Shown one piece after another: positions 6,050 through 11,592 of a DNA stretch of 11,592 nt. Position 1 is the stretch's first letter. Every line of letters begins with the position of its first letter. A model generated the notes under the pieces. The model was not told the DNA's origin and searched no databases. It worked only from the letters and a program-made list of their open reading frames with translations. The stretch covers positions 1-11,592 of the forward strand of contig JAHFEN010000007.1 in the NCBI GenBank assembly GCA_023248455.1, given 5' to 3'. The translations under genes and the position numbers were made by a program. Source of the DNA: Microcaldota archaeon (GTDB taxonomy: Archaea > Micrarchaeota > Micrarchaeia > Anstonellales > Anstonellaceae).

Positions 6050-6212
6050 AACGCATCGCCTGCTTTTTTCATGGATAGCCTTGTTGCCTTGCCAGCCTCG
6101 TCCTTGGAAATAATTATGGGCGCCTACTCCGATTCGTGCATTCCGCACCGCCAGTCCAGTCCATACCAAAAATCACTGGACCATCTTCAAGAATCGCCGC
6201 TTCTTTCGCGCA

Positions 6213-6440
6213 TCATTCAACCTCAATATCCTTCACAACAACTGCGTCAGGCTGCTTTCCATCCTTCATTTCGATGCTCGAGTCAGGGAACTTCTCATGC
6301 AGCTGGGCAGCAATGTCCACCTTCGGGACGGTCACCAGCTTTCCCACCATCAGGCGAATGACCAGCACGCGGCTCTGACCGGCCGCTCCGCGTATGGCTG
6401 ATTCGATTTCATCCACAAGCGCCGAATTTCCCTGCTCCAT
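6213..6440 (-). CDS. 75-residue HypA-like protein without metal-binding residues
   Basis: A small soluble protein with predicted order helix (5-19), strand (24-32, 'RVLVIRLMVGKL'), helix (41-51) and strands ('SSIEMKDGKQPDAVVVKDIEVE'). This resembles the N-terminal Ni-binding domain of HypA/HybF ('kvtrv.lriGel..v.pe.l.faFe'). The family's Met-His-Glu start is Met-Glu-Gln here, so the Ni ligand His2 is missing. There is no Cys anywhere, so the CxxC zinc domain is absent too. If the fold is right, it has lost metallochaperone function; it could equally be an unrelated alpha/beta protein. It sits between rnhB and nreA on the same strand and has its own TATA box 20-30 bases before the ATG with no Shine-Dalgarno motif, implying a leaderless mRNA. 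Confidence 0.65.
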   Translation of the reverse strand: MEQGNSALVDEIESAIRGAAGQSRVLVIRLMVGKLVTVPKVDIAAQLHEKFPDSSIEMKDGKQPDAVVVKDIEVE

Positions 6441-6460
6441 GAGGGATTTCCGAACGAGAA

Positions 6461-6470
6461 TTATTTAAAC
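6461..6470 (-). promoter_or_regulatory. TATA box for the HypA-like gene
   Basis: On the minus strand it reads GTTTAAATAA, ending about 21 bases before ATG 6440, the usual spacing for a leaderless archaeal gene. Confidence 0.6.
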
Positions 6471-6487
6471 TCGCACAATGTCAGCCC

Positions 6488-6507
6488 AAGGGGGCTCGCG
6501 CCCCCTT
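6488..6507. repeat. Hairpin 1 of 3
   Basis: AAGGGGGC pairs with GCCCCCTT around a TCGC loop: a perfect 8-bp GC-rich stem. Confidence 0.8.
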
Positions 6508-6518
6508 AGTCCAACATG

Positions 6519-6546
6519 TGCATTCTGCGTCGCAACGCAGAATGCA
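6519..6546. repeat. Hairpin 2 of 3
   Basis: TGCATTCTGCG pairs with CGCAGAATGCA around a TCGCAA loop: a perfect 11-bp stem, extendable by two G-U pairs in RNA. Its loop begins with the same TCGC as hairpin 1. Confidence 0.85.
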
Positions 6547-6549
6547 TGG

Positions 6550-6571
6550 CCAAGGAGCTGCAGCTCCTTGG
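6550..6571. repeat. Hairpin 3 of 3, perfect palindrome
   Basis: A 22-base perfect palindrome with half-site CCAAGGAGCTG, 20 bases past the nreA stop on the minus strand. It may help terminate or stabilise the nreA transcript, or bind a dimeric protein. Confidence 0.85.
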
Positions 6572-6591
6572 TACAGCCCAAACCCCCATCT

Positions 6592-7857
6592 TCAAAATTC
6601 GTTCAGCCTGCGCTGCAGCAGGACCTTGCTCTTTCTCATGTACTCCTTTATGGGGATGCACAGCCTCTCCTGCAGGTGCGCAAGCGCCTGCTCATTTGTC
6701 TCGAAGCTCTCAGGGGCTTTCGTGAATGCGTGCCGCACGTTTTCGCGCACCTCCCACACACCCACAGGGACGCTGTAGCCTGTTCCTATTTCGCGGAATA
6801 CAATCGCGCGAGCCTGGCGCCTCATCTTGTACAGCGCTTCGCAGACCCCGAAACGCGCAGCATAATACCCCCCTCCCTGGCTCTCTGCGTACGCCGTCCT
6901 GCCCCCGAACATTTCGTGTTCTTCCGAAATATTCACCCTCCCGTCATATTTCCATTCTGCCCACGCTGCAAAGGACAGGCGGATTCCGGGCAGGTGTCCA
7001 CTTGGCGCGCCTCCCATTGTTTTCTGCTCTCTCTTCCTGCGCAGCTCCTCAATCTCCATGGTGAGTGCGGTCTCGAACTGCTCGTACTCCCAGTTCCCTG
7101 GCAGGAGAAGGATTTCAAAATGGTTGTCAAGGTAGGAATTCGAATACACGCACGGTGCCTCAAGCTCGCGGCAGTTCCTGACGGATTCCAGGTATTGCTT
7201 TGCAGCAATGTCATCTGTTGCGGTTATTGCCCACTTTGTCGGCACCAGCTTCCGGTTCTCAGGCTTACCCAAAATTCCGGAAGTCAGCAGTTTTGAAAGA
7301 TAGTGGACATCAAAGCCCTCCAGCAGAAGCTCGGACAGGGCATCCTGCGCCTTAACCCCCTCTTCATGAAGCTCGTCCACCTTCTTGGGGATTTCCGGAT
7401 TGTCCGAAACCTTGAATTTCTCAATCGGGGCAGAGGCGCCCACAGGATGCGCAACATCGTCCAGCTGAAGCGAGAACACCGGTGTCTTGGAAAAGTGAGC
7501 CTCTGCATCCACCGCCTTTATGCTCATGATTGCCTGCTGCGCCTCATCCAGCATGCGGCTGTTCTCCTTCACGCCAGAACGCTTCATGCCCCGCACCATG
7601 CGGGCGCGGTTTTCAATTATGTCCTCCATGCTCATGCCGTACATCTGCTGGGGCTCGTCCGCCACCGAAGACTCCGAGACCAGCGGCCCCCAGTACACGT
7701 TCGGATAGAAGTTGTGCCCCACGAAAATATTTGGCGGCGACGGGCCGAACATATCCTGTTTGAGGCTGCCTGACAGACGCGCCCTTATTTCAAGCGCAGT
7801 GTTGTGAGGGCACCACACCCTGCCATTCCTCTTGCAATTGTCGCAAAGCTTGTTCAT
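6592..7857 (-). CDS. nreA: DNA repair protein NreA
   Basis: 421 residues from ATG 7857, full length for the archaeal Nre family, which has been linked to DNA damage tolerance and PCNA binding. The N-terminal putative zinc site is Cys5-x2-Cys8-x7-Cys16-x-His18. Next comes the family signature 'FGPSPPNIFVGHNFYPNVYWGPLV' (37-60, seen here in two conserved blocks) and later 'KLVPTKWAITATDD'. The C-terminal domain ends in 'LLQRRLNEF', the Q-x-x-L-x-x-F PCNA-interacting peptide expected for NreA. Long ORFs on the opposite strand (6478-7296, 7303-7773) are antisense shadows. The gene is divergent from dph5 around one TTTAAAA box 29 bases from its ATG, without Shine-Dalgarno motif. Downstream lie three tandem hairpins, then the HypA-like gene and rnhB on the same strand, whose product also ends in a PCNA-binding-like motif. 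Confidence 0.93.
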   Translation of the reverse strand: MNKLCDNCKRNGRVWCPHNTALEIRARLSGSLKQDMFGPSPPNIFVGHNFYPNVYWGPLVSESSVADEPQQMYGMSMEDIIENRARMVRGMKRSGVKENSRMLDEAQQAIMSIKAVDAEAHFSKTPVFSLQLDDVAHPVGASAPIEKFKVSDNPEIPKKVDELHEEGVKAQDALSELLLEGFDVHYLSKLLTSGILGKPENRKLVPTKWAITATDDIAAKQYLESVRNCRELEAPCVYSNSYLDNHFEILLLPGNWEYEQFETALTMEIEELRRKREQKTMGGAPSGHLPGIRLSFAAWAEWKYDGRVNISEEHEMFGGRTAYAESQGGGYYAARFGVCEALYKMRRQARAIVFREIGTGYSVPVGVWEVRENVRHAFTKAPESFETNEQALAHLQERLCIPIKEYMRKSKVLLQRRLNEF

Positions 7858-7885
7858 GGTTAACGCGAAAATTTGGACGTGCCAG

Positions 7886-7892
7886 TTTAAAA
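7886..7892. promoter_or_regulatory. Shared TATA-like box between nreA and dph5
   Basis: TTTAAAA, 29 bases from ATG 7857 (minus) and 25 bases from ATG 7917 (plus) in a 59-bp gap. Same heptamer and same geometry as the box between pgk and its divergent neighbour. A TATTTT at 7907-7912 is too close to the dph5 start to serve it. Confidence 0.5.
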
Positions 7893-7916
7893 GCGCTTTT
7901 CGGCCTATTTTCCGCT

Positions 7917-8687
7917 ATGCCACAAGGCAAGCTTGCCCTTGTCGGGCTTGGAATCGGAGGAGAAAAGGGCATTTCGCTTGCGGGCCTTGAGGAGCTGAAA
8001 GCCTGCGGCAGGGTATTCGCAGAAAGCTACACCAACCTGCTTCCAGAAGGCACGCTGCAGCGCCTCGAAAAGCTCGCAGGGAAAAAAATTGAACTCCTGA
8101 ACAGGGAGCAGGTGGAAGGCGAAAAAAGCATAATCGAGGCGGCATCCTCCACAAGCGTTGCGCTTGTTGTTCCTGGCGACCCCATGATAGCCACCACGCA
8201 CGTTTCGCTTGTGCTTGCTGCAAAGAAAAAACAAATCCCGGTGGAAATAATCCACGCATCCTCCATTCTCTCTGCTGCAATAGGGGAATCCGGCCTGCAG
8301 GCATACAAGTTCGGCAAAATGGTCACGCTTGCCTACTGGCGCGAGAACTACCGGCCCATGGCTGCGTACGATGTGATTGCGGAAAACCTCTCGCGCGGCC
8401 TTCACACGCTCCTCCTCCTTGACATAGACGAAAAGCTCGGGCCCATGAAGCCGTCCGAAGCGGCAGGGCTATTGCTGGAAATGGAAAAAACCGGAAAGAA
8501 GAGCATTCTGCTTCCTGAAACTAGGATATTGGTTTTAAGCGGAATCGGCCTTGCAGATGAGGTGAAACGGTATCTATCCCTAGGTGATGTCGCCTTATCG
8601 CGGCAGATGCTTCCCCTTCCGGGAGTTCTGGTAATCTCAGGGACACTCCATTTTCTCGAGAGCGAGTACCTGCAAGCTCTGCCATGA
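7917..8687 (+). CDS. dph5: Diphthine synthase (diphthamide methyltransferase)
   Basis: Uses S-adenosylmethionine to methylate the diphthamide intermediate on a His of elongation factor 2. 256 residues, usual length for archaeal Dph5. Visible family features: 'LALVGLGIGGEKGISLAGLEEL' start (6-27, two conserved blocks), 'FAESYTN' (34-40), the SAM-site 'VVPGDPMIATTH' (84-95), 'HASSILSAAIGESGLQAYKFGK' (113-134), 'LLLLDI' and the ending 'PLPGVLVISGTLHFLESEYL'. The ATG lies 25 bases after the TATA-like box with no Shine-Dalgarno motif, so leaderless translation is likely. Its last 167 bases are also read on the opposite strand as the end of the HD-domain gene. Because the Dph5 C-terminus is conserved, the dph5 frame in the overlap is surely real. 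Confidence 0.96.
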   Translation: MPQGKLALVGLGIGGEKGISLAGLEELKACGRVFAESYTNLLPEGTLQRLEKLAGKKIELLNREQVEGEKSIIEAASSTSVALVVPGDPMIATTHVSLVLAAKKKQIPVEIIHASSILSAAIGESGLQAYKFGKMVTLAYWRENYRPMAAYDVIAENLSRGLHTLLLLDIDEKLGPMKPSEAAGLLLEMEKTGKKSILLPETRILVLSGIGLADEVKRYLSLGDVALSRQMLPLPGVLVISGTLHFLESEYLQALP

Positions 8688-10149
8688 GGGTTGGCTCGTA
8701 ATACCTGCCTGCCCTAACTTCAGCTGCAATATTTTTCCTTTCCCGCAGTTCAGTAAGCACAATTCCCTGCAACTTAAGCTCCTTGTCATATCTCAGCGCT
8801 AAGCCTCCACACATGCCCGCGACATCTTTCAACTTCGCCCTGAACCTGCGGAACTTCGCCTTCCTTATTTTTGGAAGAAGGATGGTCTTCTGATCTTCCA
8901 TCTCGCTGGGTTTGACAAGCCCTTCGAATATCCTTGCGATCTGCATTTTGTCTTTAATGTAAGGCAGTTCCGCATCCCACAGGTTGCGCCCGATTTTATA
9001 TAGAACCATTACCGGGCTTCCGTTATCTGACGATTGGTTGAGAATCTTTTTCTTGAACTCCCGCTTCCCTCGGATTATGATGCAGGCACGTTCGAACCGT
9101 TCTAATTCCTCTTCAGATATCCTGCGCTCAAAGCGGTCAGTCACCGTGTCCGTTTGGGGCGAATATTTCACAATTTCCTGCATGAGCATTTCCGAGAGCA
9201 GCCAGGAAATCTTCCTCCAAAATTCGACCTGCAGCGAACCTTTTATCACCGTCCTGTCAATCAGACCCTGCTTTGCTTGCTTACTGCCTTTGACAGGGTC
9301 GAGCTCCCAGAAATTCAGTATGCCGTCTATAACTTTGATGAATGCCGCGCTTATCCTGCGGTTCGCCCTCACCAGGTATTTTGAGTAGTTGTCGCGTATC
9401 TCGGTGAGTGTTTCGCCCGCCTTCTTTTTCTTGACAGGGTCGCGCGTTAAAACGCGGATGTCCTTTTCCACTTCCCGCCCGAAGCAATGCCGCAGATCGT
9501 TAAAAATATCCTTAGCCGAATGTAATGTTTCGATTCTGATTTCGCCGTCTGCAATGCAAGCTGTCCGGTACTTGATGTTCTTCTTGTCGCGGGTGTCTTC
9601 CCTTATGTCGTGGAGCAGCGCGGACACCACCCATTCTATAGGCGCGCCCAGAGCTGCTGCGAAAAGCCCGGCTCTCAAATTGTGGGTGACTGCCAAATGC
9701 CCGCTTTTCCTTAATTCATCCCCATAAGAAAGATCAATGAGGCAGATGGCAAGCTCCACTTTCAGCCTACCGCGTAGCCAGAGTTCGGCCTGCATGTCCA
9801 CTTCTTCATTTCCTGATAGGATCCTCTTCTCAGCAGCCTGCAGATGCTCCCTGACATACACGTATCTTCTTGCTACATCGTTGATTGCTTCATCAGGGAC
9901 AATATCTTGGAGGTGATAATCCAGCTCTTCCCTGAGCCTCGATTCCAGCTCTGCCTTGTCAAAGAGATTCAGGCTTTTTTTCAAAAGTTCCAGCCATCTC
10001 TTTGCTGGAGTTGGGGTGAGTTTTCCTGGTTCAAAGGAATACTCACGATTTACAAGCAAGTAGCTGGCTGTTGAGGAAGGCGCAATAGGCCAGGCGTTTT
10101 TTATCTCTGCATTAGGATATGCCGTTCTCTTCGCCGGAACTGTCGTCAA
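8521..10149 (-). CDS. RSH/SpoT-like HD-domain protein (putative alarmone hydrolase)
   Basis: 542 residues from a TTG at 10149; no ATG or GTG is available upstream of the first conserved part, so the start is uncertain. Residues 150-290 match the hydrolase domain of RelA/SpoT homologues: 'GHLAVTHN' (His151), 'SALLHDIREDT' (His180-Asp181, Glu184-Asp185) and 'IKVIDGILNFWEL' (Asp275, Asn279; family 'IKLADRLHN'). Bacterial enzymes with these motifs hydrolyse (p)ppGpp. No synthetase or TGS domain is recognised. The N-terminal 140 and C-terminal 250 residues are charged and helical without a family I know. The last 55 residues are antisense to conserved dph5 codons and may be a read-through tail. 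Sampled lines are lower in GC than in dph5 or mevalonate kinase, which suggests transfer. It follows mevalonate kinase on the same strand after a 93-bp gap with its own promoter-like sequence and a TTACACAGT repeat pair. Confidence 0.8.
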   Translation of the reverse strand: MTTVPAKRTAYPNAEIKNAWPIAPSSTASYLLVNREYSFEPGKLTPTPAKRWLELLKKSLNLFDKAELESRLREELDYHLQDIVPDEAINDVARRYVYVREHLQAAEKRILSGNEEVDMQAELWLRGRLKVELAICLIDLSYGDELRKSGHLAVTHNLRAGLFAAALGAPIEWVVSALLHDIREDTRDKKNIKYRTACIADGEIRIETLHSAKDIFNDLRHCFGREVEKDIRVLTRDPVKKKKAGETLTEIRDNYSKYLVRANRRISAAFIKVIDGILNFWELDPVKGSKQAKQGLIDRTVIKGSLQVEFWRKISWLLSEMLMQEIVKYSPQTDTVTDRFERRISEEELERFERACIIIRGKREFKKKILNQSSDNGSPVMVLYKIGRNLWDAELPYIKDKMQIARIFEGLVKPSEMEDQKTILLPKIRKAKFRRFRAKLKDVAGMCGGLALRYDKELKLQGIVLTELRERKNIAAEVRAGRYYEPTLMAELAGTRSRENGVSLRLPELPEGEASAAIRRHHLGIDTVSPHLQGRFRLKPIS

Positions 10150-10180
10150 TATCAGAGCATCTACCTTGAAAGTACTATTA

Positions 10181-10209
10181 TTACACAGTGTTCCTGTTTC
10201 TTACACAGT
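10181..10209. promoter_or_regulatory. Operator-like direct repeat before the HD gene
   Basis: TTACACAGT at 10181-10189 and 10201-10209, start-to-start 20 bases, about two helical turns. On the minus strand TATA-like candidates lie on both sides: CTTATTAAT (10230-10222) and AATAATAG (10182-10175). Either choice puts a repeat at the TATA box or transcription start of the HD gene, where a repressor would act. Confidence 0.45.
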
Positions 10210-10242
10210 ATGAATATTTGCATTAATAAGCGTTTCTACTTC

Positions 10243-11244
10243 TCATTCGATTGCCGCGCCTTTTTTCGCAAGGGAAATGGGATGGCAAGCAAAGCCAGTC
10301 TGCTCGGAAATTCTCCTTGCAATGCCTGCCTGCGAGCTCTCTTCGCACAGCACAAGCACAGCGCCGCCTTCCCCCCCCGCTCCAGTCAGCTTCGCCCCAT
10401 GCGCTCCGGAAGCAAGAGCGGAAGAAACAGCGGTTTCGATGCCCTCTGAGGACATTTTCCTTTCCCGAAGAAGCGCATGGTTCTCCTCCATCAGTCTTCC
10501 CAGCCTTTTCGGGTCCGGGTTTTTCATCTCTCCGACAATTTTTTTCCAGACAGGGGCGTACTCCTCGCGTATCTCCAGCCTCTTTTTCCCAGACACCTCA
10601 GATGGCGTCATGGAAACCCCGAACTGGGACGCGAATGTTTCCAGCATCTTCAGCGTGCCATCCTTTTCCCCCCTGAACGTGTCAATAAGAAACAAAGCTG
10701 TGCCTGCGGGCAGCGAAAAATTTGCAGGAGAGGAATTGAATTCCGGGGGCTCAAACGAGCGCTGGAATATCAGCGACTCCCCAAAGCTCACTGTCTTCGC
10801 GTCAATGCCCGAGGCCCTGCCTCCGTGAGCAAGAAGGTCGCCTGCCTGGGCTGCGGCGAATATTTCCTCCGTGGAGGGTGTTTTGCCTGCAAGCCTGAAA
10901 AGCCCGGCTGCAAATGCTGCGCAGAACGAGGCGCTCGCCCCCACTCCCTTCAGCTTCCACGAAGGCAGGAACTCTGCCTTGCAGGAAGGCACATTCCCAT
11001 TTGGGAAAACTGCGTTTGCCACAGCCTGGTAGATCTCAAGCTCCTCCGCCCCCTCGTAAGCGCCATCTCTTGTTATGACTCCGGTCCCATAGCTCGAATG
11101 GAGGGAAACCCCGGCGCCTTCCCACCTCCCGAACTTCACGCGGTTTCTGGGCTCAATGGCAATTGCTAGCACAGGCGAGCCGTAAACCACGTAGTGCTCC
11201 CCGAAAAGTATGACCTTGCATGGCGCAGACGAAACAAACAGCAT
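10243..11244 (-). CDS. mvk: Mevalonate kinase (GHMP kinase family)
   Basis: Phosphorylates mevalonate with ATP in the route to isoprenoid ether lipids. 333 residues from ATG 11244; a TTG two codons upstream is possible but unneeded. GHMP motifs: 'APCKVILFGEHYVVYGSPVLAIAI' region (7-30, substrate/N-domain, read in two blocks), the ATP loop 'GVGASAS' (100-106), 'HGGRASGIDAKTVSFG' (140-155) with the catalytic Asp148, and 'KLTGAGGEGGAVLVL' (285-299). The HGxxSGID pattern and the GEHYVVYG start favour mevalonate kinase over homoserine, galacto- or phosphomevalonate kinases. A TATATC box 20-26 bases before the ATG and no strong Shine-Dalgarno motif suggest a leaderless start. The plus-strand ORFs inside it are shadows. 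The HD-domain gene follows on the same strand. Confidence 0.95.
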   Translation of the reverse strand: MLFVSSAPCKVILFGEHYVVYGSPVLAIAIEPRNRVKFGRWEGAGVSLHSSYGTGVITRDGAYEGAEELEIYQAVANAVFPNGNVPSCKAEFLPSWKLKGVGASASFCAAFAAGLFRLAGKTPSTEEIFAAAQAGDLLAHGGRASGIDAKTVSFGESLIFQRSFEPPEFNSSPANFSLPAGTALFLIDTFRGEKDGTLKMLETFASQFGVSMTPSEVSGKKRLEIREEYAPVWKKIVGEMKNPDPKRLGRLMEENHALLRERKMSSEGIETAVSSALASGAHGAKLTGAGGEGGAVLVLCEESSQAGIARRISEQTGFACHPISLAKKGAAIE

Positions 11245-11252
11245 ACACAAAA

Positions 11253-11265
11253 CCTGCTGCGGCAG
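11253..11265. repeat. 13-bp promoter-region repeat, copy 1
   Basis: CCTGCTGCGGCAG, matched with one difference at 11323-11335. This copy lies between the minus-strand TATA box and the mevalonate kinase ATG. Confidence 0.5.
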
Positions 11266-11271
11266 ATATAC
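11264..11271 (-). promoter_or_regulatory. TATA box for mevalonate kinase
   Basis: GTATATCT on the minus strand, 20-27 bases before ATG 11244. Confidence 0.5.
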
Positions 11272-11322
11272 CTGGCCGTTTTTCGCTTAAGGTGCGGATT
11301 GTTCGCCGCAGCACATACAACT

Positions 11323-11335
11323 CCTGCTCCGGCAG
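11323..11335. repeat. 13-bp promoter-region repeat, copy 2
   Basis: CCTGCTCCGGCAG, same orientation as copy 1 and 70 bases from it; this copy abuts the upstream side of the plus-strand TATA box at 11338. Confidence 0.5.
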
Positions 11336-11337
11336 CT

Positions 11338-11345
11338 TATTAATC
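11338..11345 (+). promoter_or_regulatory. TATA box for the small membrane protein gene
   Basis: TTATTAAT, 23-30 bases before ATG 11368, again fitting a leaderless start. Confidence 0.55.
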
Positions 11346-11367
11346 CATTTCGCTGCAAAAGACGTGC

Positions 11368-11541
11368 ATGGACGATGTGGCCATTCTCACGGCAGCATCC
11401 TGCGCAGCGCTTGCAATAATCGTATACCTCATGTGGCGCTCTGCAACAGGCGAGGGCTGGAAGTCCCTGACTCACAGCGAAAAGAAGCGCTGGAGGATGG
11501 AAGAGGAAAAGCTCAGGGAAAAAGGGCAAGCCGGTGCCTGA
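11368..11541 (+). CDS. Small single-TM membrane protein, 57 residues
   Basis: Not assignable to a known family. Residues 5-23 (AILTAASCAALAIIVYLMW) form one transmembrane helix with a short acidic N-terminus (MDD). The remaining 34 residues are a highly charged cytoplasmic tail, 'SEKKRWRMEEEKLREK', likely an amphipathic helix. By the positive-inside rule the tail is cytoplasmic. The ATG is 25 bases after a TATA box, with no Shine-Dalgarno motif. A competing minus-strand frame (11287-11529) is Cys-rich, with no coherent protein features and no promoter. The gene is divergent from mevalonate kinase with 123 bp between starts. Too small for confident function; an accessory of a membrane complex is one possibility. 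Confidence 0.65.
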   Translation: MDDVAILTAASCAALAIIVYLMWRSATGEGWKSLTHSEKKRWRMEEEKLREKGQAGA

Positions 11542-11562
11542 TGGCTGCCTCTTGGTGTTGCA

Positions 11563-11592
11563 ATGATGGGGGAAAAAGTGGCTGTGCCTGCA
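11563..11592 (+). CDS. Possible start of a further gene, cut by right edge
   Basis: ATG-ATG at 11563 reads MMGEKVAVPA to the window end, with GGTG (11554-11557) five bases before it as a possible ribosome binding site. A rival start is ATG 11541, overlapping the previous stop (TGATG) and reading MAASWCCNDGG. Too little is visible to choose or to name a product. Confidence 0.25.
   Translation, partial: MMGEKVAVPA

Larger units (their letters stand above)
6482..6581. repeat. Tandem-hairpin element bounded by 8-bp direct repeats
   Basis: CAGCCCAA occurs at 6482-6489 and again at 6574-6581. The 84 bases between them (6490-6573) are almost entirely three hairpins. The direct repeats look like a target duplication, though the element has no terminal inverted repeats joining its two ends. 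The block fills the gap between the nreA stop and the promoter of the HypA-like gene. Confidence 0.5.

Noticed and set aside
5768..6361. 197-residue plus-strand ORF over rnhB and the HypA-like gene
   Set aside because: It covers RNase HII active-site codons in antisense; no promoter or start signal.
6478..7296. 272-residue plus-strand ORF over nreA
   Set aside because: Antisense shadow of conserved NreA codons and of the hairpin block; composition rich in Pro, Cys and Leu with no coherent domain.
10477..11169. 230-residue plus-strand ORF over mevalonate kinase
   Set aside because: Antisense shadow in a GC-rich gene; the GHMP motifs on the minus strand are decisive.
1..11592. CRISPR arrays, tRNA or rRNA genes
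   Set aside because: No regularly spaced repeat series was seen, and no tRNA cloverleaf or rRNA-like stretch was recognised in the intergenic gaps.

Overview
The window looks like a piece of an archaeal chromosome, most likely from a small-genome DPANN-type lineage such as Micrarchaeota or Diapherotrites. The archaeal markers are recognised from sequence: phosphoglycerate kinase, RNA polymerase subunit K, an archaeal-type RNase HII, the archaea/eukaryote repair factor NreA, diphthine synthase Dph5 and mevalonate kinase of archaeal lipid synthesis. Many starts lie 20-30 bases after an A/T box with no Shine-Dalgarno motif, as expected of leaderless archaeal transcripts. The phylum is an inference; nothing here fixes it.

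Layout. 1-448: end of an unrecognised gene that runs off the left edge. 454-1245 (minus): two-TM membrane protein resembling the N-terminal part of VirB4/TraC-type ATPases without an ATPase domain. 1302-2498: pgk, divergent from it, both flanking one TTTAAAA box. 2728-4101: secreted beta-helix plus CARDB surface protein. 4221-4868: degenerate transglutaminase-like protein. 4921-5006: an 86-bp miniature inverted-repeat element (MITE) with a perfect 9-bp target duplication, directly before rpoK (5080-5247). Minus-strand cluster: rnhB (5408-6049), a 75-residue HypA-like protein (6213-6440), three tandem hairpins (6488-6571) flanked by 8-bp direct repeats, and nreA (6592-7857). dph5 (7917-8687) diverges from nreA around a second TTTAAAA box. 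An RSH/SpoT-like HD protein (8521-10149, minus) overlaps the dph5 3' end and follows mevalonate kinase (10243-11244, minus). A 57-residue one-TM protein (11368-11541) lies at the right end.

How the parts relate. PGK serves central carbon metabolism, mevalonate kinase isoprenoid lipid synthesis, RpoK transcription and Dph5 translation (EF-2 modification). NreA and RNase HII both end in a PCNA-binding-like Q-x-x-L-x-x-F motif and may form a replication/repair neighbourhood. The most informative observation is the MITE. Removing the 86 bp and one copy of the 9-bp duplication restores an open frame from an ATG at 4889, 20 bp after the preceding gene, into rpoK. The element therefore appears to have cut an N-terminal extension off RNA polymerase subunit K, leaving the conserved 55-residue core translated from an internal ATG with its own GGTGAT motif. 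The other notable items are the tandem hairpin element, the SpoT-like HD protein behind a TTACACAGT double repeat, and the two shared-TATA divergent gene pairs.
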